Source of the DNA: an uncultured Ulvibacter sp.
Lineage (GTDB): Bacteria; Bacteroidota; Bacteroidia; Flavobacteriales; Flavobacteriaceae
NCBI GenBank assembly: GCA_913063405.1
Contig: CAJXZB010000014.1
Location: forward strand, 1 to 64,000
DNA length: 64,000 nt
Direction: 5' to 3'
In this document: positions 25,199-33,881 of the stretch, one piece after another
Layout of the letters: every line of letters starts with the position of its first letter
Position numbering within the stretch: the first letter of the stretch is position 1
Program-made: the position numbers and the translations under genes
The notes under the pieces: generated by a model
Seen by the model: the letters and a program-made list of their open reading frames with translations, nothing else
Database searches by the model: none
Told to the model about the DNA's origin: nothing

Positions 25199-27067
25199 TT
25201 ATACTCTTCTTCGGCGTTTTCCTCCAGTTCCCTTAGAGTCTGGTTTGTCTGATCTTCCACGACGTTTTCCTGAAAACTTTGGTTTATCATCTCCAAAACC
25301 TCCGCTTCTTTTCTTAAATCCTCCTCTGTCGCTACTTCCTCTATCTCTTTCTCCTTTATCTCCTCTATCATGATCTCCTCTTCTTCTGTCTCCTCCTCCG
25401 CTTCGGCTTCGATCTCCACCTCTACCTCTGTCTCTTCCTCCTCTACCACGACCACCACTTCTTCCGTCGCGACCTTTATCTTTAGAAATTTCAACAGAAA
25501 CTCTTCTTCCTTCCAATTGAAATTCACTAAACACACTTAACACCAATTCTTGATGTTTATCGTCTGTATTAAAGAATGAAAAACTGTCCTTTACATCCAC
25601 TTTATACACATCATCCTTCCCAAGGTTCAATAGATCTTTTAAGAAGTCCTTCATCGTCATCCAATCAAAATCATCCTTCGCACCTATGTTAATGAAGTAA
25701 CGAGTGCTATCTTTTTGATCTTCTTCATAATTGCTTCGTCTGCCTTCGACATTAAGGTCCTTAGATTTTTTATAGTAGTTGTTAAATCTTGTAAACTCTA
25801 CAGAGAAGAACTTCTTTATCAATTCTTCTTTGCTGAAGTCTTCTAAAACTTCATTCAACTTCGGAAGGTGAATATCAATCTCATGATTGATTTCGGTCTT
25901 TGCAATATTATTTGCTAAATGATACAGCTGTACCTCGCAAATCTGGTCTCCAGAAGGAATGTCCTTCTTTTCAAATTTCTTCTGAATCTTTTTCTCAATA
26001 CTAGAAATCTTTCTCACCTCACTTTTCGAGACAATTACCATTGAAATCCCTGTTTTCCCAGCGCGACCAGTACGTCCGCTACGATGGGTATACGTTTCTA
26101 TCTCATCGGGGAGTTGGTAGTTAATTACGTGCGTAATATCATCCACGTCAATTCCACGCGCCGCTACATCTGTAGCAACCAACATTTGGATTTGTCTGTT
26201 TCTGAAAGAACGCATCACCATATCACGCTGGTTCTGACTCAAATCACCGTGAATAGCACCAGCGTTATATCCGTCTTGAATCAATTGCTCAGCAACTTTC
26301 TGAGTATCCCGCTTTGTTCTACAAAAAACAACCGAAAAGATATCGGGCTGTGCATCTGCCAGTCGCTTTAAAGCAGAATAACGATCCCTTGCGTTCACGA
26401 GATAGTATTCGTGAGAAACTTGAGATGATCCTACATTCGCAGAACCTACAGTAACCTCAACGGGATTATGCATAAATTTCTTAGCAATCGTTGCCACCTC
26501 TCTTGGCATGGTTGCACTAAACAACCAAGTACTTTTATCACCTGGAGAATACGAAAGAATTTCAGTAATATCTTCATAAAACCCCATATTCAACATTTCA
26601 TCCGCCTCATCAAGAACGCAATATTCAATTTTCGAAATATCGATCATATTTCTACTAATCATATCCTTCATACGGCCAGGAGTAGCAACAATAACCTGTG
26701 CTCCTTTTTTGATGGCTCTTGCTTGATCTGAAATACTTGCACCCCCGTAAATTGCAACCACGTTTAAGCCTTTTTCATGCTTTCCGTAGTTTTTCATTTC
26801 ATTGGTGATCTGTAAACATAGTTCTCGTGTTGGAGAAAGAATCAAGCCTTGTGTGGTTCTGCTTTTAATATCTATTTTCTGAAGCATTGGAAAACCAAAT
26901 GCAGCAGTTTTTCCAGTTCCAGTCTGCGCTAACGCAACTAGATCTGTATCTTTTTCTAATAAGATTGGAATTGTTTTTTCTTGAACTTCCGAAGGAGTTT
27001 CAAACCCTAGGTCGGTAATTGCCTGCAGTAGTGTATCGTTAAGACCTAACGATTTAAATTTAGTCAT
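25199..27067 (-). CDS. DEAD-box ATP-dependent RNA helicase with RGG-rich tail
   Basis: 622 aa, DeaD/CsdA-like. Core motifs in order: Q-motif (SEVQEKTIPILL), AQTGTGKTAAF (motif I), SPTRELC, TPGR, DEAD in VLDEADEMLNMGF, SAT, ATDVAARGIDV and HRSGRTGRAG. A DbpA-like RNA-binding domain covers about 440-530. The last 90 residues are a low-complexity Arg-Gly-Asp tail (SGGRGRGGRDRGRGGDRSRS), likely disordered and RNA-binding. It acts in ribosome assembly or RNA decay, especially in the cold. A leader of about 140 nt precedes it. Confidence 0.95.
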   Translation of the reverse strand: MTKFKSLGLNDTLLQAITDLGFETPSEVQEKTIPILLEKDTDLVALAQTGTGKTAAFGFPMLQKIDIKSRTTQGLILSPTRELCLQITNEMKNYGKHEKGLNVVAIYGGASISDQARAIKKGAQVIVATPGRMKDMISRNMIDISKIEYCVLDEADEMLNMGFYEDITEILSYSPGDKSTWLFSATMPREVATIAKKFMHNPVEVTVGSANVGSSQVSHEYYLVNARDRYSALKRLADAQPDIFSVVFCRTKRDTQKVAEQLIQDGYNAGAIHGDLSQNQRDMVMRSFRNRQIQMLVATDVAARGIDVDDITHVINYQLPDEIETYTHRSGRTGRAGKTGISMVIVSKSEVRKISSIEKKIQKKFEKKDIPSGDQICEVQLYHLANNIAKTEINHEIDIHLPKLNEVLEDFSKEELIKKFFSVEFTRFNNYYKKSKDLNVEGRRSNYEEDQKDSTRYFINIGAKDDFDWMTMKDFLKDLLNLGKDDVYKVDVKDSFSFFNTDDKHQELVLSVFSEFQLEGRRVSVEISKDKGRDGRSGGRGRGGRDRGRGGDRSRSGGGDRRRGDHDRGDKGERDRGSSDRGGFKKRSGGFGDDKPKFSGKRRGRSDKPDSKGTGGKRRRRV

Positions 27068-27211
27068 AAAGTAATATTATCATGTTATTTGTGCTCATTG
27101 GAAGTAAGTCGACACATAATAACCCTATCACTTCTTGCAGCACTACCTCACCCTGAGGATTTTTCTATAAAATTCGCAACTATATAATTGACAGTCTAGA
27201 ATTTGAAGGTG

Positions 27212-27219
27212 CAAAGGTA
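27212..27219 (-). promoter_or_regulatory. -7 box of the DEAD-box helicase promoter
   Basis: Minus strand TACCTTTG followed by CA is a canonical TAnnTTTG box; no clear -33 TTG is at the right distance. Transcription would start near 27205, giving an untranslated leader of about 138 nt, long for this genome and reminiscent of cold-regulated helicase mRNAs. Confidence 0.5.
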
Positions 27220-27255
27220 CTGTTTTATTTAAGATCTTGAAGTATGGATTACGTT

Positions 27256-27828
27256 TTATTCTGAAAGGTGCTCAATCAGCCTTCTAATTGCCTTGCCTCG
27301 ATGACCAATTTCACTTTTTTGCTCAAGTGTCATTTCTGCAAATGTTTGATTAAAACCAACAGGTTGAAAAATAGGATCATATCCAAATCCATCCGTTCCT
27401 CTTTGTACCTGCGCAATTTCTCCTTCGCAAATCCCTAAAAAAATATTTTCCTCTTCGCCGTATACTAATGAAATTGCCGTTTTAAATCGAGCGTTTCTAT
27501 TTTCTTTTTCAGAAAGATTTAAAAGAAGTTTTTGCATATTCGCTTGGGCATCATTGGCTGGTCCTGCGTAACGTGCACTGTAAACACCTGGCTCATTATT
27601 GAGAACTGGCACTTCAAGCCCGGTATCATCTGCAAAGCAATCGTAGCCATAATGCTTTTTTACATATTTTGATTTTAACACCGCATTGCCTTCTATAGTA
27701 CTCTCAGTTTCCGGAATGTCCTCGCTACAATTAATATCCGTAAGACTCAACAGTTCAATATGAGAAGGCATTAGTACTTTTACTTCTTTGAATTTATTCT
27801 GGTTATGGGTAGCAAATACGAGTTTCAT
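27256..27828 (-). CDS. rdgB: Non-canonical purine NTP pyrophosphatase (dITP/XTP)
   Basis: 190 aa, Ham1/RdgB family. It hydrolyses dITP, XTP and related triphosphates to keep them out of DNA. Family landmarks: LVFATHNQNKFKEVKVLMPS at the N-terminus, YDCFADDTGLEVPVL with the catalytic Asp, YSARYAG, and the C-terminal GFGYDPIFQP with SEIGHRGKA. Length is normal. It is followed on the same strand by three other minus-strand genes upstream, probably loosely clustered rather than functionally linked. Confidence 0.95.
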   Translation of the reverse strand: MKLVFATHNQNKFKEVKVLMPSHIELLSLTDINCSEDIPETESTIEGNAVLKSKYVKKHYGYDCFADDTGLEVPVLNNEPGVYSARYAGPANDAQANMQKLLLNLSEKENRNARFKTAISLVYGEEENIFLGICEGEIAQVQRGTDGFGYDPIFQPVGFNQTFAEMTLEQKSEIGHRGKAIRRLIEHLSE

Positions 27829-27837
27829 TAATATAAT

Positions 27838-28188
27838 TTAATTCTTCTTTAAACGAGCATTTATCCTCTCACAAACTTTAATTACATCCGAATCTTTACA
27901 GTTCTTTGTTAAGATAATTATGTCCTTCGATTTTCGTGAAATACGAATCCCACCTTTGTTGTTATAAAGTCCATAATCGTTGTGTGTAGAGAAAAAAATC
28001 AATAAAATGTTCAAAAATGAAAGCCACCAATTCAACGATTTAGGTGCATAGCTAACCTCTTGGATTTCTTCAAAATCAATGAACTGATTTGTATTACTCT
28101 CTGAGTCATCTGTGATTCGAATTCCATTGTCTAAAAATTCAAATTCGAACAAAGGCTTTAGCCTTAGGACTATTTTATCTGAAGACAT
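27838..28188 (-). CDS. Hypothetical protein, 116 aa
   Basis: Not recognised. Acidic N-terminus (KIVLRLKPLFEFEFLDNGIR), one short hydrophobic segment (SLNWWLSFLNILLIFFST, about 55-72) and a C-terminal half with alternating strand-like sequence (GGIRISRKSKDIIILTKN). It could be a membrane-attached PH-like domain protein. The ATG directly abuts the stop of the SRPBCC gene (28189), so the two are translationally coupled. Confidence 0.6.
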   Translation of the reverse strand: MSSDKIVLRLKPLFEFEFLDNGIRITDDSESNTNQFIDFEEIQEVSYAPKSLNWWLSFLNILLIFFSTHNDYGLYNNKGGIRISRKSKDIIILTKNCKDSDVIKVCERINARLKKN

Positions 28189-28701
28189 TTATCTCTCCAA
28201 TTCAATTTTCAAATCAGATAATCCTTCTTCAAAATCTTTTCCAACGGCCTTATCCATATTAAAGAATAACATCATAACATTGACAGGTACTTTATGAGTG
28301 CCATAAAAGCCCCAAGTTACCTTGGTTTTACCGTTTGTTTCCTCTAGATCGAAAAAGCCTTGGCTTAGGCTCTTAAAAGGCTTTAGAAACCGTAATGTGG
28401 ATTCAATTCTTTTGTTCTCCTCAAGGCTAGCTATTTCCTGTTCTCCAGAACCAACCGTTCCATCTATTCCCGTATCTGTTTGTTTCATATTTGGATCTCT
28501 CTTTTTCCATGGAGACCAATAATCTTTATTTTTAATAAACCGTAGATATTCATAAACATCACTAATTAGCCTACCAATTTCGACACTTCGACTCACGTGG
28601 TACTTCTTTGGAGCCGCAGCTATGAGAATTAGAAATATAACAACGATAATTACTAATATGTAAAGAAGCATGGACATAATTGTAGATTTTTGATTAGTCA
28701 A
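28189..28701 (-). CDS. SRPBCC-family (polyketide cyclase-like) protein, membrane-anchored
   Basis: 170 aa. An N-terminal transmembrane helix (LLYILVIIVVIFLILIAAAP, about 11-30) is followed by a START/Bet-v1-like fold. Its characteristic strands include HVSRSVEIGRLISDVYEYLR, WSPWKKRDPNMKQTDTGIDG and TKVTWGFYGTHKVPVNVMML. These bind lipids or other hydrophobic ligands; the ligand is unknown. It is upstream of and touching the 116-aa hypothetical gene. Confidence 0.85.
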   Translation of the reverse strand: MTNQKSTIMSMLLYILVIIVVIFLILIAAAPKKYHVSRSVEIGRLISDVYEYLRFIKNKDYWSPWKKRDPNMKQTDTGIDGTVGSGEQEIASLEENKRIESTLRFLKPFKSLSQGFFDLEETNGKTKVTWGFYGTHKVPVNVMMLFFNMDKAVGKDFEEGLSDLKIELER

Positions 28702-28706
28702 TAAAT

Positions 28707-29366
28707 TTACAACTTTTTGGTTGAAAGATATCGCTCTATTATCTCCTCACTGCTCTTAATTGTCTTTTTGGTCCAATCCAACTCCATCTCTAGCTTTTCC
28801 GCTTCAGAAAGTTTCCAATCAACGTTCGTCTGCTTGAGTCTAGTCACAACTGATTGCAATATTATCGCTGCTGAAACTGATATATTCAAACTTTCAGTAA
28901 AACCATACATAGGTATTTTAAGAAATCCATCGGCTTCTTTTAAAACGGTTTCACTCAAACCATCTCGTTCTGTTCCAAAAATGAAAGCCGACTTATTCGT
29001 TACATCAAAATCGTGAAGCATAGTGGAATTATCATGGGGTGTTGTAGCAATTATCTGGTATCCCTTCTCTCGTAATCTATCCATACATAGTTTAATAGAA
29101 TCATATCGATGAAAATCGACCCATTTTTGAGCCCCCATAGCTATTTCTTTATCAATACGTTTGCCTAATCGTTCCTCCACGACATGCAAATCCTGTATTC
29201 CAAAAACATCACAGGAGCGCATTACCGCACTTGTATTATGCAATTGATAAACATCTTCAGTGACCACTGTAAAATGCCGTGTACGCTTAGACAGTACTTC
29301 CTGAAACAAATTTTGTCTTCTCTCGGTGAGGAACGTTCTTAGATGTTCGAGCAATTGTAAATCCAA
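28707..29366 (-). CDS. trmH: TrmH-family tRNA (guanosine-2'-O-)-methyltransferase
   Basis: 219 aa, SPOUT methyltransferase that probably methylates the 2'-O of G18 in tRNA. The SpoU motifs are in order: motif 1 NTSAVMRSCDVFGIQDLHVV, motif 2 FIFGTERDGLSE, motif 3 IPMYGFTESLNISVSAAIIL. The C-terminal extension ending in EEIIERYLS is typical of the TrmH group. Length matches. Divergent from the Sir2 gene, with only 39 bases between the two start codons, so their promoters must overlap. Confidence 0.9.
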   Translation of the reverse strand: MDLQLLEHLRTFLTERRQNLFQEVLSKRTRHFTVVTEDVYQLHNTSAVMRSCDVFGIQDLHVVEERLGKRIDKEIAMGAQKWVDFHRYDSIKLCMDRLREKGYQIIATTPHDNSTMLHDFDVTNKSAFIFGTERDGLSETVLKEADGFLKIPMYGFTESLNISVSAAIILQSVVTRLKQTNVDWKLSEAEKLEMELDWTKKTIKSSEEIIERYLSTKKL

Positions 29367-29405
29367 AGGAAATGGGTAATTTTATAACGAAGATAAAAAA
29401 GTATT

Positions 29406-30086
29406 ATGAAAATCGCCGTACTTACCGGAGCAGGAATGAGTGCCGAAAGTGGATTGAAGACTTTTAGAGACAGTAACGGTCTTTGGGAAGGACATAACGT
29501 TATGGAAGTTGCTTCACCTGAAGGTTTCAAAAGCAACCCAGAGTTAGTCTTGGATTTTTACAACCAACGACGGCAACAATTATTAGAGGTACATCCAAAT
29601 GTTGGACATACAGCTCTGGCAAAACTTGAGCAAAACCACGAAGTAAAAATAGTTACCCAAAACGTAGATGATCTCCACGAACGTGCTGGCAGTTCGAAAG
29701 TACTTCACCTGCATGGAGAATTGCTAAAGGCTAGCAGTACTTATGATAGATTGGACGTTTTGGATTGGAGAAATGATCTCAATTTAGGGGATTTTTGTAA
29801 ACAAGGCTACCAGTTACGTCCGAATATCGTCTGGTTTGGAGAAGCTGTACCTCTTATGGATGATGCTATTTCTATAGTTGAACAAGCAGATATTGTTATC
29901 ATTGTTGGAACTTCCATGCAGGTATATCCGGCCGCTGGCCTTATCCAATATGCTACATCAAATGCTCAAATTTATTTTGTAGATCCCAAACCGTCAATTA
30001 ATTCTTCTGAAAAAATTACCGTTTTTACTGAAAAGGCCACTACAGGAATATTAAAAGTAATTTCTCAAATTAACAAAGCACTATGA
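29406..30086 (+). CDS. NAD-dependent protein deacylase, Sir2 family
   Basis: 226 aa. The sirtuin motifs are complete: TGAGMSAESGLKTFRDS, TQNVDDLHERAG, catalytic His in HLHGE, NIVWFGEAVP and GTSMQVYPAAGL. The YxxR pair in DFYNQRRQ is the signature of SIRT5-like enzymes that remove succinyl or malonyl groups, so desuccinylase activity is plausible. The usual zinc-binding cysteines are missing after the catalytic His, as in some Bacteroidota sirtuins. Its stop overlaps the next gene's start (ATGA). Confidence 0.93.
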   Translation: MKIAVLTGAGMSAESGLKTFRDSNGLWEGHNVMEVASPEGFKSNPELVLDFYNQRRQQLLEVHPNVGHTALAKLEQNHEVKIVTQNVDDLHERAGSSKVLHLHGELLKASSTYDRLDVLDWRNDLNLGDFCKQGYQLRPNIVWFGEAVPLMDDAISIVEQADIVIIVGTSMQVYPAAGLIQYATSNAQIYFVDPKPSINSSEKITVFTEKATTGILKVISQINKAL

Positions 30087-30448
30087 AAATGATTGCGTAT
30101 TTATACGGTGGAATGTTGTTGATCTCAATAGCGCTTATCTATTTTGCTTATAAACACTATTACAGTACTAAAGAATTGATAAATCAAGAGGTAAAAACAA
30201 CAGCAAGAGTTATCGATTTAATTGAAATAAGTGGAGATGAGATTACGTTTAAAAGTGAGGTTAGCTCAAGTCCCGCACCCTATAAAATTGGAGATAGTGT
30301 ACAAATTATATATTCTAGAGGTGGAGATGAAAAAAGAGTTGTGTCATTTTGGGGGTTATACCGATGGACAATTATCCTCTTAGCCATTGCTTCCCCTTTA
30401 CTAATTATTGGTGGCGGATATTTTCTGTATACTAATGAATATATCTAG
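30083..30448 (+). CDS. DUF3592-like membrane protein
   Basis: 121 aa with one helix at each end (IAYLYGGMLLISIALIYFAY and WTIILLAIASPLLIIGGGYF) and a small strand-rich domain between, including YKIGDSVQIIYSRGGDEKRV. This is the usual DUF3592 arrangement. Function unknown. Overlaps the Sir2 stop by 4 bases, so the two are co-translated. Confidence 0.7.
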   Translation: MKMIAYLYGGMLLISIALIYFAYKHYYSTKELINQEVKTTARVIDLIEISGDEITFKSEVSSSPAPYKIGDSVQIIYSRGGDEKRVVSFWGLYRWTIILLAIASPLLIIGGGYFLYTNEYI

Positions 30449-30466
30449 AGCAGTAAAAAATGTGAT

Positions 30467-31045
30467 ATGAGTTCTTCGGAATTATTTGAAAAAATAAATT
30501 TTAAAAAAGCCTACCGTGAAAATCGATTGGGCGCAGCGAATTGGGTGCTTGCAAATCCCGAAACTTTTGAAGAACTACTTGTGTATTGCTTTGGGAAAGA
30601 CAAGGAACTGGCGAAAAAGGCAACCTGGGCACTCGAATTTATTGCTCGAGATAAGTTAGATATGTTATATCTCCATCTAGACTTCTTTTTTGACAATCTG
30701 CCTCATGCAACCGGAGATGGTGCCCTAAGATCTGTGGGATTTATCTGCGAATTGCTTTGTATAGAGCATTATAAAAAGAAGAACGAAGTTTTAGGGAATT
30801 CACTTACCCGAAAACACAAACTAATTATGACCGATTGCGCCTTTGATTGGATGATTACCAATCAAAAAGTTGCTTGTCAGGCAAGGGCGATGACCGCGCT
30901 TTACTTTCTTGGAACTGAACAGAATTGGATTCACCCAGAATTAGTTCAAATAATAAGGCAAAACATGCATCAAGGAAGTGCAGGATACAAGGCTAGAGGA
31001 AAAAACACCTTAGATCTAATAAAGAAGTTTCAATCGAACCTATAA
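30467..31045 (+). CDS. HEAT-like helical protein found beside purB
   Basis: 192 aa, entirely helical with repeat-like pairs (KELAKKATWALEFIARDKLD, then ALRSVGFICELLCIEHYKKK, NQKVACQARAMTALYFLGTE). The family is widespread in Flavobacteriia next to purB and is often labelled adenylosuccinate lyase in databases, but it has none of that enzyme's motifs and is less than half the length. I regard it as a HEAT-type adaptor of unknown role. Confidence 0.75.
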   Translation: MSSSELFEKINFKKAYRENRLGAANWVLANPETFEELLVYCFGKDKELAKKATWALEFIARDKLDMLYLHLDFFFDNLPHATGDGALRSVGFICELLCIEHYKKKNEVLGNSLTRKHKLIMTDCAFDWMITNQKVACQARAMTALYFLGTEQNWIHPELVQIIRQNMHQGSAGYKARGKNTLDLIKKFQSNL

Positions 31046-31092
31046 ATTAAAAATTTTAAAAATTCACCACCAATAAACTCCCAACTGTTCCC

Positions 31093-31100
31093 TATCTTTG
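31093..31100 (+). promoter_or_regulatory. -7 box of the purB promoter
   Basis: TATCTTTG followed by CA fits the TAnnTTTG box and lies 20 bases before the purB ATG. The -33 TTG is not evident. Confidence 0.55.
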
Positions 31101-31119
31101 CAGCTTCAAATTTCAAGCC

Positions 31120-32463
31120 ATGAACACAAACGCTTTACAGGCAATTTCGCCGATAGATGGAAGATATACATCAAAAACTGCTTCGCTAATTCCCTTCTTT
31201 TCTGAAGAAGCTCTCATACGTTATAGAGTGCAGGTAGAAGTCGAATATTTTATCTCCTTAGTAGAGCTTCCTTTGCCACAATTAAGTGATTTCGACACCA
31301 ACTTATTTCCTAAGTTACGTGACTTATATCTAGAGTTTACTGTTTCGGATGCACAACACATCAAGGATACTGAAAAAGTAACCAATCACGACGTGAAGGC
31401 AGTAGAGTATTTTATCAAGGAAAAATTTGATGGTCTGGGGCTTCAGAAATACAAAGAATTTATTCACTTTGGTTTAACATCTCAGGATATTAACAATACG
31501 GCCATTCCACTTTCATTGAAAGATGCCATTAATACCGTTTATGTTCCTCAATTATTTGAATTAAAAGACAAGTTAAAAGAACTGGCTTCAGAATGGGCGG
31601 ATGTCCCAATGCTAGCCAGAACACATGGTCAACCAGCATCTCCTACTCGTCTGGGAAAAGAGATTGAAGTATTTATAGTTCGAATTGAAGAACAGTTTGA
31701 CCTTTTAAATGATATTAAGAGCGCAGCCAAGTTTGGTGGGGCTACAGGAAATTTCAATGCACACAAAGTAGCGTATCCATCCATTGACTGGAGAGCATTT
31801 GGTTCTCAGTTTGTGCAAGAAAAGCTTGGGTTGCACCATTCATTTCCAACCACGCAAATAGAGCATTATGACCACATGGCGGCTTTATTTGACACTTTGA
31901 AACGAATAAACACTATTCTCTTAGATTTGGATAGAGACATCTGGACCTATGTTTCGATGGATTATTTCAAACAAAAAATTAAAAAGGGTGAGATTGGATC
32001 TAGTGCAATGCCACATAAGGTGAATCCAATAGATTTTGAAAATAGCGAAGGAAACCTAGGTATTGCAAATGCAATATTTGAACATCTCTCATCAAAACTA
32101 CCTGTAAGCAGATTACAACGCGATTTAACAGATAGCACGGTACTTCGGAATATTGGAGTACCAATTGGTCATACCATCATTGCCTTTCAATCTACCTTAA
32201 AAGGGTTGAATAAATTGTTGCTGAATGAATCTAAGTTTGCTGAAGATCTAGATAACAATTGGGCAGTAGTGGCCGAAGCCATTCAAACAATTTTGAGACG
32301 TGAGGCCTATCCAAATGCTTATGAAGCACTAAAAGGTTTGACACGAACTAACGAAAAGATCAATAGAAAATCGATTTCTGACTTCATTAAAACATTAGAA
32401 GTTTCCGAAGCTATTAAGGAAGAAATGCACCTAATAACGCCAAGTAATTATACCGGAATCTAG
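31120..32463 (+). CDS. purB: Adenylosuccinate lyase
   Basis: 447 aa, fumarase/aspartase superfamily. It splits adenylosuccinate to AMP and SAICAR to AICAR, releasing fumarate. Key segments: ISPIDGRYTSKTASLIPFFS at the N-terminus, FIHFGLTSQDINNTAIPLSL, ARTHGQPASPTRLGKE with the catalytic His, and the mobile-loop signature GSSAMPHKVNPIDFENSEGN. Length is standard. It ends 80 bases before the IS6-family element. Confidence 0.97.
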   Translation: MNTNALQAISPIDGRYTSKTASLIPFFSEEALIRYRVQVEVEYFISLVELPLPQLSDFDTNLFPKLRDLYLEFTVSDAQHIKDTEKVTNHDVKAVEYFIKEKFDGLGLQKYKEFIHFGLTSQDINNTAIPLSLKDAINTVYVPQLFELKDKLKELASEWADVPMLARTHGQPASPTRLGKEIEVFIVRIEEQFDLLNDIKSAAKFGGATGNFNAHKVAYPSIDWRAFGSQFVQEKLGLHHSFPTTQIEHYDHMAALFDTLKRINTILLDLDRDIWTYVSMDYFKQKIKKGEIGSSAMPHKVNPIDFENSEGNLGIANAIFEHLSSKLPVSRLQRDLTDSTVLRNIGVPIGHTIIAFQSTLKGLNKLLLNESKFAEDLDNNWAVVAEAIQTILRREAYPNAYEALKGLTRTNEKINRKSISDFIKTLEVSEAIKEEMHLITPSNYTGI

Positions 32464-32543
32464 TTCTCAATATAAATAAGGTGTTGTTTTATTTGGGTTT
32501 TGATATTTCCCTTTGACCCTTTTTCTTCTATTGTCCAATGATC

Positions 32544-33327
32544 GGTTCTGTCGCATTAATTAGTGTTCTTTCAAATATAGTTAAGTTTGAGGTTTCTAAA
32601 GTTGTTCCATGTACAAACATCATAGATATCCTCAGATCATCATACAACAAGCGGTATATTTAAAATTTCGATTTAGTCTGAGCTATCGCGATATTGAAGA
32701 ACTTATGGCAATTCGAGGTGTCAAAGTTGACCATTCTACAATCCAGCGATGGGTATTTAAGTTTTCTAAAGAGATAGAGCTAAATATGAACATTCGTAAA
32801 AGACCAGTGATGGATAGTTGGAGACTTGATGAAACGTATATTAAAGTGGCAGGTAAGGACATATTTATACCGAGCGGTGGATAAACAGGGGAACACGATA
32901 GATTTCTTACTGACCAAACGAAGAATGAAAGGCTCGGCTCAAAAGTTCTTGAATAAAGCTATTGGAAATAATGGAAAGCCAAGGGTTATCAATATTGATA
33001 AGAGTGGAGCAAATACGGCTGGAATACGGACTTGGAACAAAAGAAATATGACATCAAAAAAGATAAAGATTAGACGAGTCAAGTATCTAAATAATATCGT
33101 AGAACAAGATCATCGAAATATAAAAAGGAGAATTACCATTACTACAGGATTTAAAGAGTTTGAATCAGCACAAAGAACACTAGCAGGAATAGAAATCATA
33201 CACATTATTAGAAAAGGGCAAATATTGAATCCTAAAACTTCAACGTTTAAAACTTTTTGTTCACTGGCTGCATAGTAGGTACGTTTCTTTCAAAATTACT
33301 GATTAACTGAAATAATGCGACAGAACC
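32544..33327 (+). mobile_element. IS6-family insertion sequence with intact ends but broken transposase
   Basis: Terminal inverted repeats GGTTCTGTCGCATTA at 32544-32558 and, inverted, at 33313-33327. Total 784 bp, a normal size for the IS6/IS26 group. The flanking octamers CAATGATC and AACCTATA differ, so there is no target-site duplication. This suggests that one side was deleted or rearranged after insertion. The right flank is an RHS-core fragment cut off exactly at the IS end. Confidence 0.88.
32609..33275 (+). pseudogene. IS6-family transposase, frameshifted
   Basis: The N-terminal 90 codons (YRDIEELMAIRGVKVDHSTI, then SWRLDETYIKVAGKD with the first catalytic Asp) are in one frame. The rest (TYLYRAVDKQGNTIDFLLTK, VINIDKSGANTAGI, LNNIVEQDHRNIKRR with the later acidic residues) is in another. 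The switch is at about 32866-32880, where the family normally reads through a YLYRAVD strand, so one or two bases were gained or lost. All three DDE residues survive, but on separate frames, so the element is probably inactive on its own. Confidence 0.85.
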
Positions 33328-33410
33328 AACCTATAGGCTTGTGCTAGTCCATTTCCATTACTGGAAACCACGTTATTATACCCTTTTTGTTTCAGCCCGA
33401 ATGGATAGTA
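33328..33410 (-). pseudogene. RHS-core stub truncated by the IS6 element
   Basis: Minus strand reads NYYPFGLKQKGYNNVVSSNG and then NGLAQAY up to the IS end. This repeats the core sequence found at 35275-35360 and 37320-37404 with a handful of base changes. It is the leftover of a further RHS unit whose tip was lost. The following 100 bases to 33515 show no gene. Confidence 0.75.
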
Positions 33411-33515
33411 ATTACACACGCAACAAGCTAATTTTCATATATTTAACTTCTATTTTTCATTTCTATGTTATTCTTTCTTTTCATCTAATATGGGGAGCTA
33501 TTATTCACTTAAATA

Positions 33516-33881
33516 TTAATATTTTTGTACAATTAACACCAATGTTAATCCTATCAATCCAAGCGTAAAACTATGACACATAACTCTATAAGTTAAGCTC
33601 TTTGAATCCCAACTCTCAATTATTTCTTTAAATCGATCATTCTTAACTATTAAAAAATGGATCAAAATAAAAAATAGAACATATATGCTTATAAACCCTA
33701 AAGGGTTGTCATAGCGCTTATAATCTATTAGCTCTTCCTTATTTAGATATGTAAAAAGAAAAATCAAATCAAAAGATAATATAACCGAAAGGACTATATT
33801 ACTAATATATTGAGGTTGCTCGTCGCTAGATGGAGTTATCTGGATGAATTTAAAAATCGAATAATAAAGACAGTTAATCAT
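33516..33881 (-). CDS. Small multi-helix membrane protein, candidate immunity protein
   Basis: 121 aa with three to four predicted transmembrane helices (NIVLSVILSFDLIFLFTYL, GFISIYVLFFILIHFLIV, a C-terminal GLIGLTLVLIVQKY). Not recognised by sequence. Its ATG overlaps the stop of the HINT-tip RHS fragment by 8 bases (ATGATTAA), the tight coupling expected of a toxin-immunity pair. If so, the toxin would act at the membrane. Inference from position only. Confidence 0.6.
   Translation of the reverse strand: MINCLYYSIFKFIQITPSSDEQPQYISNIVLSVILSFDLIFLFTYLNKEELIDYKRYDNPLGFISIYVLFFILIHFLIVKNDRFKEIIESWDSKSLTYRVMCHSFTLGLIGLTLVLIVQKY

Noticed and set aside
25039-25536. Glutamate-rich 165-aa ORF on the minus strand
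   Set aside because: It overlaps the Arg/Gly-coding tail of the helicase in another frame of the same strand. The Glu runs are a by-product of that biased sequence.
30467-31045. Second adenylosuccinate lyase
   Set aside because: The protein has none of the lyase signatures and is helical-repeat-like. The label arises from its usual place beside purB.
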